Assembly: GCA_964468125.1 (NCBI GenBank) | Contig: CAYXVF010000073.1 | Span: 1-31,154, forward strand | DNA from: CAYXVF01 sp964468125 | Lineage (GTDB): Bacteria; Myxococcota; XYA12-FULL-58-9; CAYXVF01 | Reading direction: 5' to 3' | DNA length: 31,154 bases | Shown here: positions 1 to 7,659 of the stretch, one piece after another | Layout of the letters: every line of letters begins with the position of its first letter | Position numbering within the stretch: the first letter of the stretch is position 1 | The notes under the pieces: model-generated | The model's database searches: none | The model's input: the letters and a program-made list of their open reading frames with translations, nothing else | Told to the model about the DNA's origin: nothing | Position numbers and translations under genes: made by a program

Positions 1-798
1 GACCTCTCGTGTGGCCGGCGACCACCCGTACCGGCGGGCTTCGCGTTCGATGTCGAGCTGTTCGAGGCGCTCGCGGGCTCGGGCGAACAGTGCGCTCTTC
101 GAGGGGATGCGTCGGTACCATTCAGCGGCTTCATCATCGCGGGCGAGCTCGCGATAGTAGTCGCCGAGTGTGAGGAGGAGCTCGTCATTATCCCCATCGA
201 GCGCGATTGCTTCCCGGTAGAAGCGTAGCGCCTCGCCTTCGTCGCTCGAGCGACGTGCCACGAGCGCTTGACGCTCGATCAGCTCCGGGTCATTTCCGGC
301 GAGCTCGCGCGCGCGGGCGAGGAGTTTTTTCGCCTCGCGCAGAGCCGAGTCGCTCCCCTTGGCGATGAGAACGTCGGCGAGGTTTACGTGCGCGACCAAG
401 CGTTCCGGCGCCTCCTCCAACGCCTGACGCAAGAGCGGCTCCGCACGCTCGAGATTCCCGAGCTCCGCGTAAACAAAACCGAGGTTGTTGACGATCTCCA
501 CGTCTTCTTTGTCGAAGGAGTAGGCCGCTTGAAACGCTTCGAGGGCTTTCGGGAGATTGGGCGGCTTGGCGTTGAGTGCCGCGATCCCTTCTTCGTTGCG
601 CTCGCGGGCGAGTCGGGCGGTCATCGTCTCGAGAATGTCTTGAACCTCCCCCTGATCCGCGCCGTCGCCGCTGTCTTCATTTTTGCTCGGTGCGAGGGTC
701 TCCGCAGGGGGCGGTGATTCCGTCTCCTCTTGTGCCCGCCCGATGGTTGGGGCGAGCAACGCGCAGAGCGCGATACAGGTGAACCCCCGGAGCTTCAT
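1..798 (-). CDS. Exported TPR-repeat protein (3' end outside window)
   Basis: The open frame runs from ATG at 798 to the left edge without a stop (266 codons seen). The first 22 residues form a Sec signal peptide (MKLRG start, hydrophobic core, GRA-QE cleavage site), followed by a Pro/Glu/Asp-rich linker to about residue 55. From about residue 80 there are TPR-like helical pairs such as 'NNLGFVYAELGNLERAEPLL', 'RLVAHVNLADVLIAKG' and 'ELLLTLGDYYRELARDDEAAEWY'. TPR arrays are protein-protein adaptors, so a periplasmic scaffold is the likely role. It is the last visible gene of the minus-strand operon, starting 4 nt after the activator's stop codon, and its ribosome site would lie inside that gene's 3' end. 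No enzymatic motif is visible. The fold is fairly certain; the function is unknown. Confidence 0.85.
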   Translation of the reverse strand, partial: MKLRGFTCIALCALLAPTIGRAQEETESPPPAETLAPSKNEDSGDGADQGEVQDILETMTARLARERNEEGIAALNAKPPNLPKALEAFQAAYSFDKEDVEIVNNLGFVYAELGNLERAEPLLRQALEEAPERLVAHVNLADVLIAKGSDSALREAKKLLARARELAGNDPELIERQALVARRSSDEGEALRFYREAIALDGDNDELLLTLGDYYRELARDDEAAEWYRRIPSKSALFARARERLEQLDIEREARRYGWSPATREV

Positions 799-802
799 GG
801 CA

Positions 803-2425
803 TCAGCGCCTTCGAAGTTGCCTCACCTTCAATCCGATCTGGTTGAATCGTAGCTGAACCGCGCGAGCTTTGCCCTCGTCGCCGAGCAGGTGGAGGGCCA
901 TCTGCGCAAAGTCGCCGTCGTAGCGCTGAAACAGCTCGAGAAAATACTGGCGCTCGACGTCGACGGAGACGCCGTTCAACGTGTCACCGGCTCGGACGAG
1001 CACGGGAATTCGGTCGTCCTCGTCGTTGGCCGCGGGCAGGCTCTCGATCGTCGACGTCGAGCCGCGCAGGAGCTCGGCGACCAGACCCGGGTCCACCTGC
1101 AGTCGCGTGGAGCGAAGGGGCATACCCGCCCGGACCGCGTCCGCGGCCTCGATCAGCGTGAACGTGATCACGTTGTGCATCACGAAGGCGAGCTCGCGCA
1201 TGTTGCCGGGCCAGCGATGCTCTCGCAGGAGGCTCCAAGCCGCGTTTGGCAATCCGAGCAACAGTCCAGTACCGTTCGCCTTGTTGCGACCCGTGGCGAT
1301 GGAGAGTGGGCCGCTCGCCCCGGCGGCCTCGCTGACGAGCTCGAAGAGTGGCGCGATCTCCGGGTGCGCCGCGGCCGACTGAACGAGCTCGTGAATGAAG
1401 AACTCGAGGTCGTCGAGGCGGTCGCGAAGGGGCGGGATGACCACACGGGTCGCCGGTCCGAGGCGCATGTAGAGATCCTGGCGAAAGCTGCCCTTACGAA
1501 CCGCCTGGTCCAAAGGCTCGTTGCTCGATGCGATCACCTTTACATCCACCTGCCGCTCCCGTGCCGCACCGAGCGGCCGCACGCGGCGCTCCTGAAGCAC
1601 GACCAGTAGCTGTCGCTGAACGTCGAGGGGGACGTTCTGAATTTCATCCAGGAACAGAGTGCCACCATCGCCGAGCTCGAAGACGCCTTGTCGATCACTC
1701 ACGGCGCCGGTGTAGCTCCCCCGGGTTGCGCCGAACAGGTGCGCGGCGATCAGGTCGCGGGGAATGGAAGCCAAGTCCGCGATGACGAACGGACCGGAGC
1801 GTCCGCTGTTCTGGTGGACGAAGCGCTCGGCGAGAAAGGACTTGCCCGTTCCGGTCTCACCTTCGAGGAGCACCGGAAGCGTTCCGCGTGCGAGCGTCGC
1901 GAGGCGTCGTCGCAGTCGGCGCATCTCGACCGAGCGTCCCCAGAGTGTCTCGCCCTCGGAGAGGCTCATCTGCGAGTTCTGGTAGGCCGTGTTGATCCGA
2001 ATCCGCAGTGTGTCGAGATCGTCGCCGTCCAGGACGTAGGTCATCGACTGCGACGCGAGGTCATCGCCCGCGTCGGCGAGCGCGAGGTCCCGCTGAGCGG
2101 TGAGGAGCACCACCGGCAGCTCCGGGTGCTGCTCACGAATTGCGCGAAGAATTGCGACCCCCTGAAAGCGGCGATCGCGCTTCGAGCTGGAACGCTCGCT
2201 CAGGGGCAGAATTCGGTCCGTGTCGACCTCGAAGCGCATGTCCAAGAGCACGACGTCCACTTCCGCGGTGTGCTCTGCGAGGTAGTCAATTGCCGCGGGG
2301 CCATCGGCAATTCGCGCAGGTTCCGCCGCACCGTAAGGATGAATCAGCTCGAACTCGTCGAGGTGATTCTTGACGATCCGCGCGTACTCGAGACCGTCGT
2401 CGATGACCAATACGCGGGGGTTCAT
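803..2425 (-). CDS. Receiver-AAA+ sigma54-dependent transcriptional activator (atypical receiver)
   Basis: The 540-residue protein has three parts. An N-terminal receiver (about 1-140) has acidic D9/D10, phosphoacceptor D62 in VVLLDM and T109 in VVLLTA. The conserved receiver Lys is not found (YVLDGDD instead), and about 20 extra residues follow D62. The central AAA+ domain has Walker A GETGTGKS (189-196), the sigma54-contact loop GSYTGA (236-241, a GAFTGA variant), Walker B GGTLFLDEI (254-262) and sensor-II WPGNMREL (405-412), with a non-standard insert around 364-394. The C-terminus (about 490-540, LRFNQIGLKVRQL) is probably a Fis-like DNA-binding helix-turn-helix. It should remodel sigma54-RNA polymerase at -24/-12 promoters. 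Its start overlaps the preceding gene's stop as ATGA, and a sigma54 promoter match heads the operon, which suggests autoregulation. No histidine kinase is visible nearby. Confidence 0.93.
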   Translation of the reverse strand: MNPRVLVIDDGLEYARIVKNHLDEFELIHPYGAAEPARIADGPAAIDYLAEHTAEVDVVLLDMRFEVDTDRILPLSERSSSKRDRRFQGVAILRAIREQHPELPVVLLTAQRDLALADAGDDLASQSMTYVLDGDDLDTLRIRINTAYQNSQMSLSEGETLWGRSVEMRRLRRRLATLARGTLPVLLEGETGTGKSFLAERFVHQNSGRSGPFVIADLASIPRDLIAAHLFGATRGSYTGAVSDRQGVFELGDGGTLFLDEIQNVPLDVQRQLLVVLQERRVRPLGAARERQVDVKVIASSNEPLDQAVRKGSFRQDLYMRLGPATRVVIPPLRDRLDDLEFFIHELVQSAAAHPEIAPLFELVSEAAGASGPLSIATGRNKANGTGLLLGLPNAAWSLLREHRWPGNMRELAFVMHNVITFTLIEAADAVRAGMPLRSTRLQVDPGLVAELLRGSTSTIESLPAANDEDDRIPVLVRAGDTLNGVSVDVERQYFLELFQRYDGDFAQMALHLLGDEGKARAVQLRFNQIGLKVRQLRRR

Positions 2426-2874
2426 GGTACCGCCCCTTCCGCTTCGACATCGACGATCAGCAAGTCGATCGCCGCTGAAATCGCGCCGAAATCTCCGAGC
2501 ACCTCGCGCCGATCGAGCGGCGAGTCGTGGTCATCCACCGAGTGTTCCCAGGCGAGCGCACGGGTCACGGCGCTCTCCAGACGCGCGAAGGACTCGAGCT
2601 GTCGCACCCAAAGCGGTAGCTCGGCCAGGAACTCGCGCCAGAGGCTGTCCGCGGCCACGATCTCCGAACCGCGGCGGTAGGTCTCTTGGAGCGCACGACG
2701 CAAGGCGTCTCGCAAATCAGTGTCGGTCGCATGGCTCGGAAGAAAGGTCAGCGGCATACGAATGTACTTCGCGAGATCGTGCTGCAGGTCGTAGAGCTGG
2801 TTGACGACCATTTCTCGCGCGTCTTCGGTCATTTGCTCGCTCGTGTGAAAGATTCTCATCGCAACCCTACTCAT
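2422..2874 (-). CDS. Unknown 150-residue helical protein with HDLAKY motif
   Basis: The 150-residue protein looks soluble and mostly alpha-helical, with no signal peptide or membrane segment. The clearest motif is H32-D-L-A-K-Y37 in a predicted helix, followed by RMPLTF. This is loosely reminiscent of the H-box of histidine kinases or of an HPt helix, but it fits neither pattern properly. I do not recognise a named domain. The gene overlaps its neighbours at both ends by 4 nt (ATGA at 2871-2874 and at 2422-2425), so it is very likely translated together with the upstream propeller gene and the downstream sigma54 activator. That position suggests a role in signal relay or control of the activator, which is inference. 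A second ATG at residue 6 is possible, but the first is favoured by the overlap. Confidence 0.8.
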   Translation of the reverse strand: MSRVAMRIFHTSEQMTEDAREMVVNQLYDLQHDLAKYIRMPLTFLPSHATDTDLRDALRRALQETYRRGSEIVAADSLWREFLAELPLWVRQLESFARLESAVTRALAWEHSVDDHDSPLDRREVLGDFGAISAAIDLLIVDVEAEGAVP

Positions 2875-4760
2875 GGTGACTTGGCCATTACAATCGGCGC
2901 TTCTTCCACTCGAAACGCGAGGGTACCCGCTTCTGTTCCGAGCCAGAGGAGATCGCCGTCACGAAAGAGCGCGGAGCTGCGAGGATCGGGCAATCCATCG
3001 CCGTATGGAGTGACCTCGCCCCGACGGGTCACGTGTGCGAGGCCCCAGAGCGTTCCGACAAAGGCCGCATCGCCGGCCGCGGTCACGGCCGTAACGCGGT
3101 CGTCGGGAAGGCCGTTCTTCTCCGAGATGTGGAGCGACGCTCCCTCCTCCACGTGAGCGACGCCGTTCTGGCAGGTGCCCACCCACAGCCGGGTGTCGCT
3201 CGCCGCGGACACGGCGGTCACCCATGCCTCAGGGAGCTCGACGGGGTCGAGGTAGCTGCGTGGACCTCGGTCACTCAGACCCACGCGCGTGACCCCTTGC
3301 GTTTCACTCGCCACGAACAACTCGCTGCGCGTACCGCTCAGGCCCGTGATACGGAACGGCACGGTCCCGCGGCTACGGTCGTGGAATTTGGTCCGCGCCC
3401 GGCCTCGCCCCGTGCGACGGATTTCGACGACGCCGTAGGCCGAGCTCAAGGCGATGCGACCGGTCGATAGCTCGGTGGCGCCCGTGGCCGCCGTGTTTGC
3501 GAGCCAGCGCAGGACCCGCGGGTCCTGCCTGCCGATCGGCAGCGGTTGGAACCTCGAGCCAAAGCGGGAGATTCCGTTCGAGGTTGCCACGTAGAGGTGC
3601 TCGCCGTCGCTCGCGACACCGTGTACGAACGCGGACTTTGTGGCGAGCGGGTACCACTTGCCATTCACCTCCGCGCAGGCGCCGCGATCGAAGCTCCCTG
3701 CCACCAGATGACCCGCGTGGCGGGTGAAGTGGGAGACGTGGTTCGAGCAGATCTCACCGTCGGGTACGAGCCCTGCCAGCACCGCGCCGCTGTCGAGATC
3801 GACGAGCGCGAGACCGCTGTTCTCGAGACCGACCCAAATGTGCGTACCGTCCGATGCGAGCGCCCCAGGCTTGCCTTCGACGCGTGCGAGGAAGGTCAGC
3901 TCCCCGTCGACCACTGAGTAGATCTTGCCGTCCCTCGTCGCGAGCAAGATTTCGCGGCCCGGTGTGCGCGCGAGGGCGACGGCCCGTATCGGACCCGCAT
4001 GCTCGACGCTACGGAGCTCGTGCACGCGCCCATGGGAGAGACGCAGGAGTCGTTCGCCGGTCGCGATGAGCGCGTAGGGCTCATCGTCCGCGAGGGCAAC
4101 GATGGGTTCATCGAGCGCGACGATGGTCTCTGTGGCACCATCGACGCGGTGTTCGATGCGGCCGGTCACGCCACCGAGAAGCCAGCCGTGATAAGTCGGA
4201 ACCGCGTCCGCATAGGCGACGGGCCCCACGCGACCCTCCTCAAGGGCGATGCGACGGCGGTCGAAGCGACGCGGACCGCTGCGTTGCCCCACGACAAAGA
4301 GCTCCCCGTCCCGGTGGTCGACGGCGACGACCGGGTCGTAGAGGTCTGCGTGCGCACCGGTCAGCACCGGTGCCACCCGTACATCGGAGGCTGCGCGGGA
4401 GCCAACTACTCCACGAATGAGAGCGGCGCCGTATTCCGTGCCCACGACGACGTCGTTTTGATGGGTTGCCGCGATGGCGGTCGCGCTGTTGCCACTCAGC
4501 CCGTGCCGCGAGGTGAGGGTGTACAGGTGGGCGCCGGTCTCCCGGTCGTGCACCGAAACCCCTCCGCTCGTGGCGGCGAGCACCCGGTCGCCGAGTGCGA
4601 CGATGTCCCGTACGTCGCGGGTGTGAGTCGCATCGACCACCGGCACCAGACGTGGGCCTCGCCCGCCGCGTTCGACGGATGCCGCCGCGGCGGACGAGGC
4701 GGGCGCCCCGAGGGACGCCAGAGCCAGGAGAGAGAGGAGGAACGAATGGGAACGGCTCAT
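2871..4760 (-). CDS. Secreted beta-propeller protein (two-component-regulator-propeller type repeats)
   Basis: The 629-residue protein begins with a signal peptide (MSRSHSFLLSLLALASLG, Ala-rich cleavage region around 25-28). The rest is repeated four-stranded blades. Typical blade signatures are 'GLSGNSATAIAA', 'LWVGTCQNGVAHV', 'NGLPDDRVTAVTAAGDAA' and 'LLWLGTEAGTLAF', matching the GLPDxRVxAI...WxGTxxGL pattern of periplasmic two-component-regulator propellers. In hybrid kinases such propellers sense extracellular ligands, but here the propeller is a stand-alone exported protein with no transmembrane or kinase part. It overlaps the VIT-VWA gene upstream and the 150-residue gene downstream by 4 nt each. 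A ligand-binding or scaffold role in the periplasm or on the surface is likely; the ligand is unknown. Confidence 0.88.
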   Translation of the reverse strand: MSRSHSFLLSLLALASLGAPASSAAAASVERGGRGPRLVPVVDATHTRDVRDIVALGDRVLAATSGGVSVHDRETGAHLYTLTSRHGLSGNSATAIAATHQNDVVVGTEYGAALIRGVVGSRAASDVRVAPVLTGAHADLYDPVVAVDHRDGELFVVGQRSGPRRFDRRRIALEEGRVGPVAYADAVPTYHGWLLGGVTGRIEHRVDGATETIVALDEPIVALADDEPYALIATGERLLRLSHGRVHELRSVEHAGPIRAVALARTPGREILLATRDGKIYSVVDGELTFLARVEGKPGALASDGTHIWVGLENSGLALVDLDSGAVLAGLVPDGEICSNHVSHFTRHAGHLVAGSFDRGACAEVNGKWYPLATKSAFVHGVASDGEHLYVATSNGISRFGSRFQPLPIGRQDPRVLRWLANTAATGATELSTGRIALSSAYGVVEIRRTGRGRARTKFHDRSRGTVPFRITGLSGTRSELFVASETQGVTRVGLSDRGPRSYLDPVELPEAWVTAVSAASDTRLWVGTCQNGVAHVEEGASLHISEKNGLPDDRVTAVTAAGDAAFVGTLWGLAHVTRRGEVTPYGDGLPDPRSSALFRDGDLLWLGTEAGTLAFRVEEAPIVMAKSP

Positions 4761-7315
4761 TGGAGACCTCCAGCGGTGAGGACGGTGGTGTTTGCGTCGC
4801 GGACCCGGAGGGTGAGCTCGCGGGAGAGGCGGTTGCCGGCGTCGTCACGGACAACGACCAGCACCGTGTAAGTTCCTGGGGCCACGGTGGCGTCGAGGAC
4901 CATCAGGCGGTCCCAGAACACCCGCTCGGCGTCGATGGGGGCTAGGGCGATTCGGTTCCATCCGAGCTCGGGACTGTGCACGTACACTTCCGTCGCCGGC
5001 TCGATCGCATCGACACTCAGCTCCACCATCGATTGGGCTGGGACACTGGCGACGCGCTCCGCATGATGGTCGTCGCAGCTCTCGCCGTCGGCGAAGTAGG
5101 CGACGAATTCTTCGGCGGAGGAATCGAGTCGGTAGGGCTCTTTGCGCCTCACCACCGAGCCGTCGGCGAGCTCGATCACCACCAGAATGCTGTAGTCGCC
5201 ATCCGGAACTCCGGCGGGAACCAGGAAACGGCCGCGCCAGACCTCGCGGAACGCGTCGTAGTGGAGCTCCTTGACGAGTCCGAAGGGGAAGTAGGCCGTG
5301 ACCCGTCTGGCGTCCGAGGGCGCGGCGATCGAGATGATCGGGTCTCCCGGGGGAATGTGTCGACGGGAGAGGTTCCCCAGGGCGAGCCGACTCACCCCGT
5401 CCGGCAGTGGGAGAAGCTGCGCGACCGGGATGAGCGGCTCTTGGGGATCTCGGCTCACGACCTCACGGTCCACCGCGACGAAGGCGGTGTACTTACTCAT
5501 GAGGCGGTGGCCGAGGGCGACCTGGGTGATCTCTTCTTTGAGGGAGCCGGGGGCGACGGACTCCTGATCCATGTAGCCCCGGATGGTCTTCCGGGCCCAA
5601 AGACTCGCGATGGCCGGGGCTTCCTTGCGCTCGGGAAGCTGAACGGGGATTTCCTGCTCGAAACGGCGTTGTCCCACCCGTCCACGTACGGTCACTGTTC
5701 CCTGTCCCTCGTGGGCGTAGCGTGCGTGCACGAGGAGCGGTTGCCCGTCGAAGAGGTCCGGGACGATCTCAGGGACCGTGTCGTGAACCGGGAGATCGCC
5801 CCAGTCGATCTCGATGTCCGTCAGAACCGGATTGCGAACGCGCTCGTAGAAGCGTTGCACGAAGGGACCGGGCGCTTCGTCGTAACGCATGACCTGCATC
5901 TCGCCGCGACCGAGGCGCGCCATGCCACTCAGCAGGTAGCGGTTCACCGACGAGCCGACGCCCAGGGAGAAGAGCCGTGCCCTCGCATGATTCTCCGTCT
6001 CAACGGCGGCGAGGATTTCGTGGTCGTTCCCGATGTAGCCGTCGGTCAGAAAGAACACGACCCGAATGCGCCCCTCCTCCACTTTGCCTTCGAGGGCGCG
6101 CTGAACCCCGGAGAGCATGTGCGTGCCCCCCATGCCCTGCATCGCGTCGATGAAACGCACGCCGGCTTCGATGTTTTCGAAGGTGTTGTCGAGCGGTGTC
6201 GAAGAGAGCGCGGACACGGAGTCCGAGAAGCGCATGATGGTGAATCGATCGTCCGGGTTCATGTTGTAGAGGGCGGTCTTGACGAGCTCTTTCGCCGCGG
6301 TCAGCGGTGCTCCGTGCATTGAGCCGCTGTTGTCGACAACGAAGAAGAGATCTTTCGGCGCGATCGCATCGTTGGAGAGAAGGGCTGGGGGTTGGATCGC
6401 GAGCGTCGCGTAGCCGTCGCCGTTCTCGCTCCGGTGAGTCAGCACCGTGGCTTCTGGATTCTGTCCACGCACATCGATGTGAAGAATGAAGTCTTTGTCC
6501 GGGAAGCGGTCGTCTGGTGCGATACGAACCGTGGCGCGCGAGCCATTGTGACGTTCAATGTCGAGGTGGTGCGAGGGGGACTCGAGAGCGCGAAAGGCGC
6601 GACCCGGAGCGACGTCGAGCTGAAGGTCAATGCGATGCGCTGTGGTTTCGTCGGGCTGGAGCACCGGCGGAGTGATGCGACTGGCGTCGTTGACCCGGAC
6701 CGTGTCGACCTCGCGGCCGTAGCTCGCGAGCTTCAATCCGTCGATCGGGCGGCCAGGAATGAATCGAGGGCCGACCACGACGGGGAACGCGAAGGTCGAC
6801 CGGCCCTTCTCGTAAGGGAGCGCCTCGACGTAGGAGAGCTTCACCTCGACCGCATGGCCCGGTGGGATGTTGCCAACCTTTTGCGTGAAAATGTTCGGAC
6901 GTTCCTGCGTGAGGAGGGAGGCCGTGTGCCCTTTGGCGACCGCGTCTTCGTATTCCTTTTCCGCCTCCTCGCGTTTTCGGATCTCGGCGACGATCTCGCG
7001 GTCACCGACGGTCACCACCATGTCGTGAACGGCGGCCGACTCGGGCAGGGGGAAGACGTAGGTCGCTTCGATCGCCTCGTCGTAGGGATTGACGAAGACC
7101 TGGGTGACGTCGACGCGGCTGACGAAGCCACGGACGGTGCCGCGCACCTGCGTGCTCGCCAGAGGCAGGGAGATCGTGCGTTTTTCGCCCTGCAGGTACA
7201 GGCCGAAGTCGTCGCGGAGCGCGCGCGCCTCCGGGCCTGGGCTCGCCTCGCTGTGCCCGGGGCAGGGCATCGCCACCGCCGCCAGAGCCAGAAAGCCGAA
7301 AACGTTTCGTATCAT
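4757..7315 (-). CDS. Secreted VIT + von Willebrand factor A domain protein
   Basis: The 852-residue protein has a signal peptide (MIRNVFGFLALAAVAM), then a VIT domain (about 45-175, with TYVFPLPESAAVHDM and KVGNIPPG). A VWA domain follows (about 320-490) with an intact metal-ion site: D328-N-S-G-S332, T398 and D425 in FFLTDG. The C-terminal part (about 630-852) looks like beta-sandwich modules. The VIT-VWA pairing is that of inter-alpha-trypsin inhibitor heavy chains and of bacterial surface or secreted proteins; VWA metal sites mediate protein binding. No LPxTG signal or membrane anchor is visible at the C-terminus. I place the start at ATG 7315 because GAGGAG lies 7 nt upstream and the signal peptide begins there. 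A longer frame from TTG at 7381 would run through the sigma54 promoter element. It is the first gene of the operon and overlaps the propeller gene by ATGA. Confidence 0.92.
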   Translation of the reverse strand: MIRNVFGFLALAAVAMPCPGHSEASPGPEARALRDDFGLYLQGEKRTISLPLASTQVRGTVRGFVSRVDVTQVFVNPYDEAIEATYVFPLPESAAVHDMVVTVGDREIVAEIRKREEAEKEYEDAVAKGHTASLLTQERPNIFTQKVGNIPPGHAVEVKLSYVEALPYEKGRSTFAFPVVVGPRFIPGRPIDGLKLASYGREVDTVRVNDASRITPPVLQPDETTAHRIDLQLDVAPGRAFRALESPSHHLDIERHNGSRATVRIAPDDRFPDKDFILHIDVRGQNPEATVLTHRSENGDGYATLAIQPPALLSNDAIAPKDLFFVVDNSGSMHGAPLTAAKELVKTALYNMNPDDRFTIMRFSDSVSALSSTPLDNTFENIEAGVRFIDAMQGMGGTHMLSGVQRALEGKVEEGRIRVVFFLTDGYIGNDHEILAAVETENHARARLFSLGVGSSVNRYLLSGMARLGRGEMQVMRYDEAPGPFVQRFYERVRNPVLTDIEIDWGDLPVHDTVPEIVPDLFDGQPLLVHARYAHEGQGTVTVRGRVGQRRFEQEIPVQLPERKEAPAIASLWARKTIRGYMDQESVAPGSLKEEITQVALGHRLMSKYTAFVAVDREVVSRDPQEPLIPVAQLLPLPDGVSRLALGNLSRRHIPPGDPIISIAAPSDARRVTAYFPFGLVKELHYDAFREVWRGRFLVPAGVPDGDYSILVVIELADGSVVRRKEPYRLDSSAEEFVAYFADGESCDDHHAERVASVPAQSMVELSVDAIEPATEVYVHSPELGWNRIALAPIDAERVFWDRLMVLDATVAPGTYTVLVVVRDDAGNRLSRELTLRVRDANTTVLTAGGLQ

Positions 7316-7322
7316 GGTCGTT

Positions 7323-7328
7323 CTCCTC
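7323..7328 (-). promoter_or_regulatory. Strong Shine-Dalgarno deciding the VIT-VWA start
   Basis: On the minus strand GAGGAG lies 7 nt before the ATG at 7315. It supports that start over the TTG 66 nt further upstream. Confidence 0.8.
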
Positions 7329-7364
7329 TCGAGCGCGTACTGCAATCGCTCGTGCACCGGGTAG

Positions 7365-7381
7365 AGCGAGAACGGTGCCAA
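7365..7381 (-). promoter_or_regulatory. Candidate sigma54 (-24/-12) promoter of the VIT-VWA operon
   Basis: Read on the minus strand the sequence is TTGGCACCGTTCTCGCT. It matches TTGGCAC at -24 exactly and TTGCT at -12 with one change (TCGCT), keeping the near-invariant GG and GC pairs with 10 nt between them. Transcription would start near 7354, giving a leader of about 40 nt before the ATG at 7315. The operon it would drive encodes a sigma54 activator, which strengthens the call. Confidence 0.72.
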
Positions 7382-7438
7382 CTCTTAAGACATTGAAATC
7401 ATTCACTTCTCTCCGCGACCTGGCCGAATGCCAGCGCT

Positions 7439-7472
7439 GAATCTGTAGATGATTGCGTCAATTCATAGATTC
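7439..7472. promoter_or_regulatory. AT-rich inverted repeat, possible activator (enhancer) site
   Basis: GAATCT (7439-7444) and AGATTC (7467-7472) form 6-bp inverted arms around a 22-bp spacer that itself holds ATTG-CGT-CAAT. The 34 bp are about two-thirds AT in GC-rich surroundings. The centre is roughly 100 bp upstream of the predicted sigma54 start site, a usual distance for activator binding sites. This is only a candidate. Confidence 0.35.
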
Positions 7473-7574
7473 GAGCCTCGAGCGCGCCACGTTGAGCCGG
7501 TGGGCAACCGGCCCCGGTGCACGCGGGTCTCAGAGCGTGAGGGGGTGTCCGATAACGGACGTTCTTTCGGTCGA

Positions 7575-7588
7575 GCGTTCGCGAACGC
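7575..7588. repeat. Perfect 14-bp palindrome, possible operator
   Basis: GCGTTCGCGAACGC equals its own reverse complement. Two tandem copies of ACGGAGCGA (7592-7600 and 7601-7609) follow directly. The location about 210 nt before the tolC-like start suggests a regulator binding site; no regulator can be assigned. Confidence 0.4.
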
Positions 7589-7612
7589 ACGACGGAGCGA
7601 ACGGAGCGACGA

Positions 7613-7659
7613 GAAAAACCGTTGATTCAGGAACAAGGCCGGTCGTCTTTCGGTTTTTC
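7613..7659. repeat. Inverted repeat GAAAAACCG / CGGTTTTTC
   Basis: Perfect 9-bp arms lie at 7613-7621 and 7651-7659 with a 29-nt loop. The right arm ends in a T-run, but the long loop makes a classic terminator unlikely. It may be part of a promoter or operator region. Confidence 0.3.

Noticed and set aside
4976..6322. Long plus-strand open frame (448 codons) opposite the VIT-VWA gene
   Set aside because: It lies wholly antisense to a gene with clear domains, has no ribosome site, and its composition (His, Arg, Glu, Val) is typical of a GC-rich shadow frame.
4757..7315. VIT-VWA protein as a sortase substrate or lipoprotein
   Set aside because: No LPxTG-like signal, C-terminal hydrophobic tail or sortase gene is seen, and AMPC near residue 18 is not a valid lipobox.
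7316..7381. N-terminal extension of the VIT-VWA protein to a TTG start
   Set aside because: The TTG is part of the sigma54 element; the ATG at 7315 has a strong ribosome site and begins a proper signal peptide.
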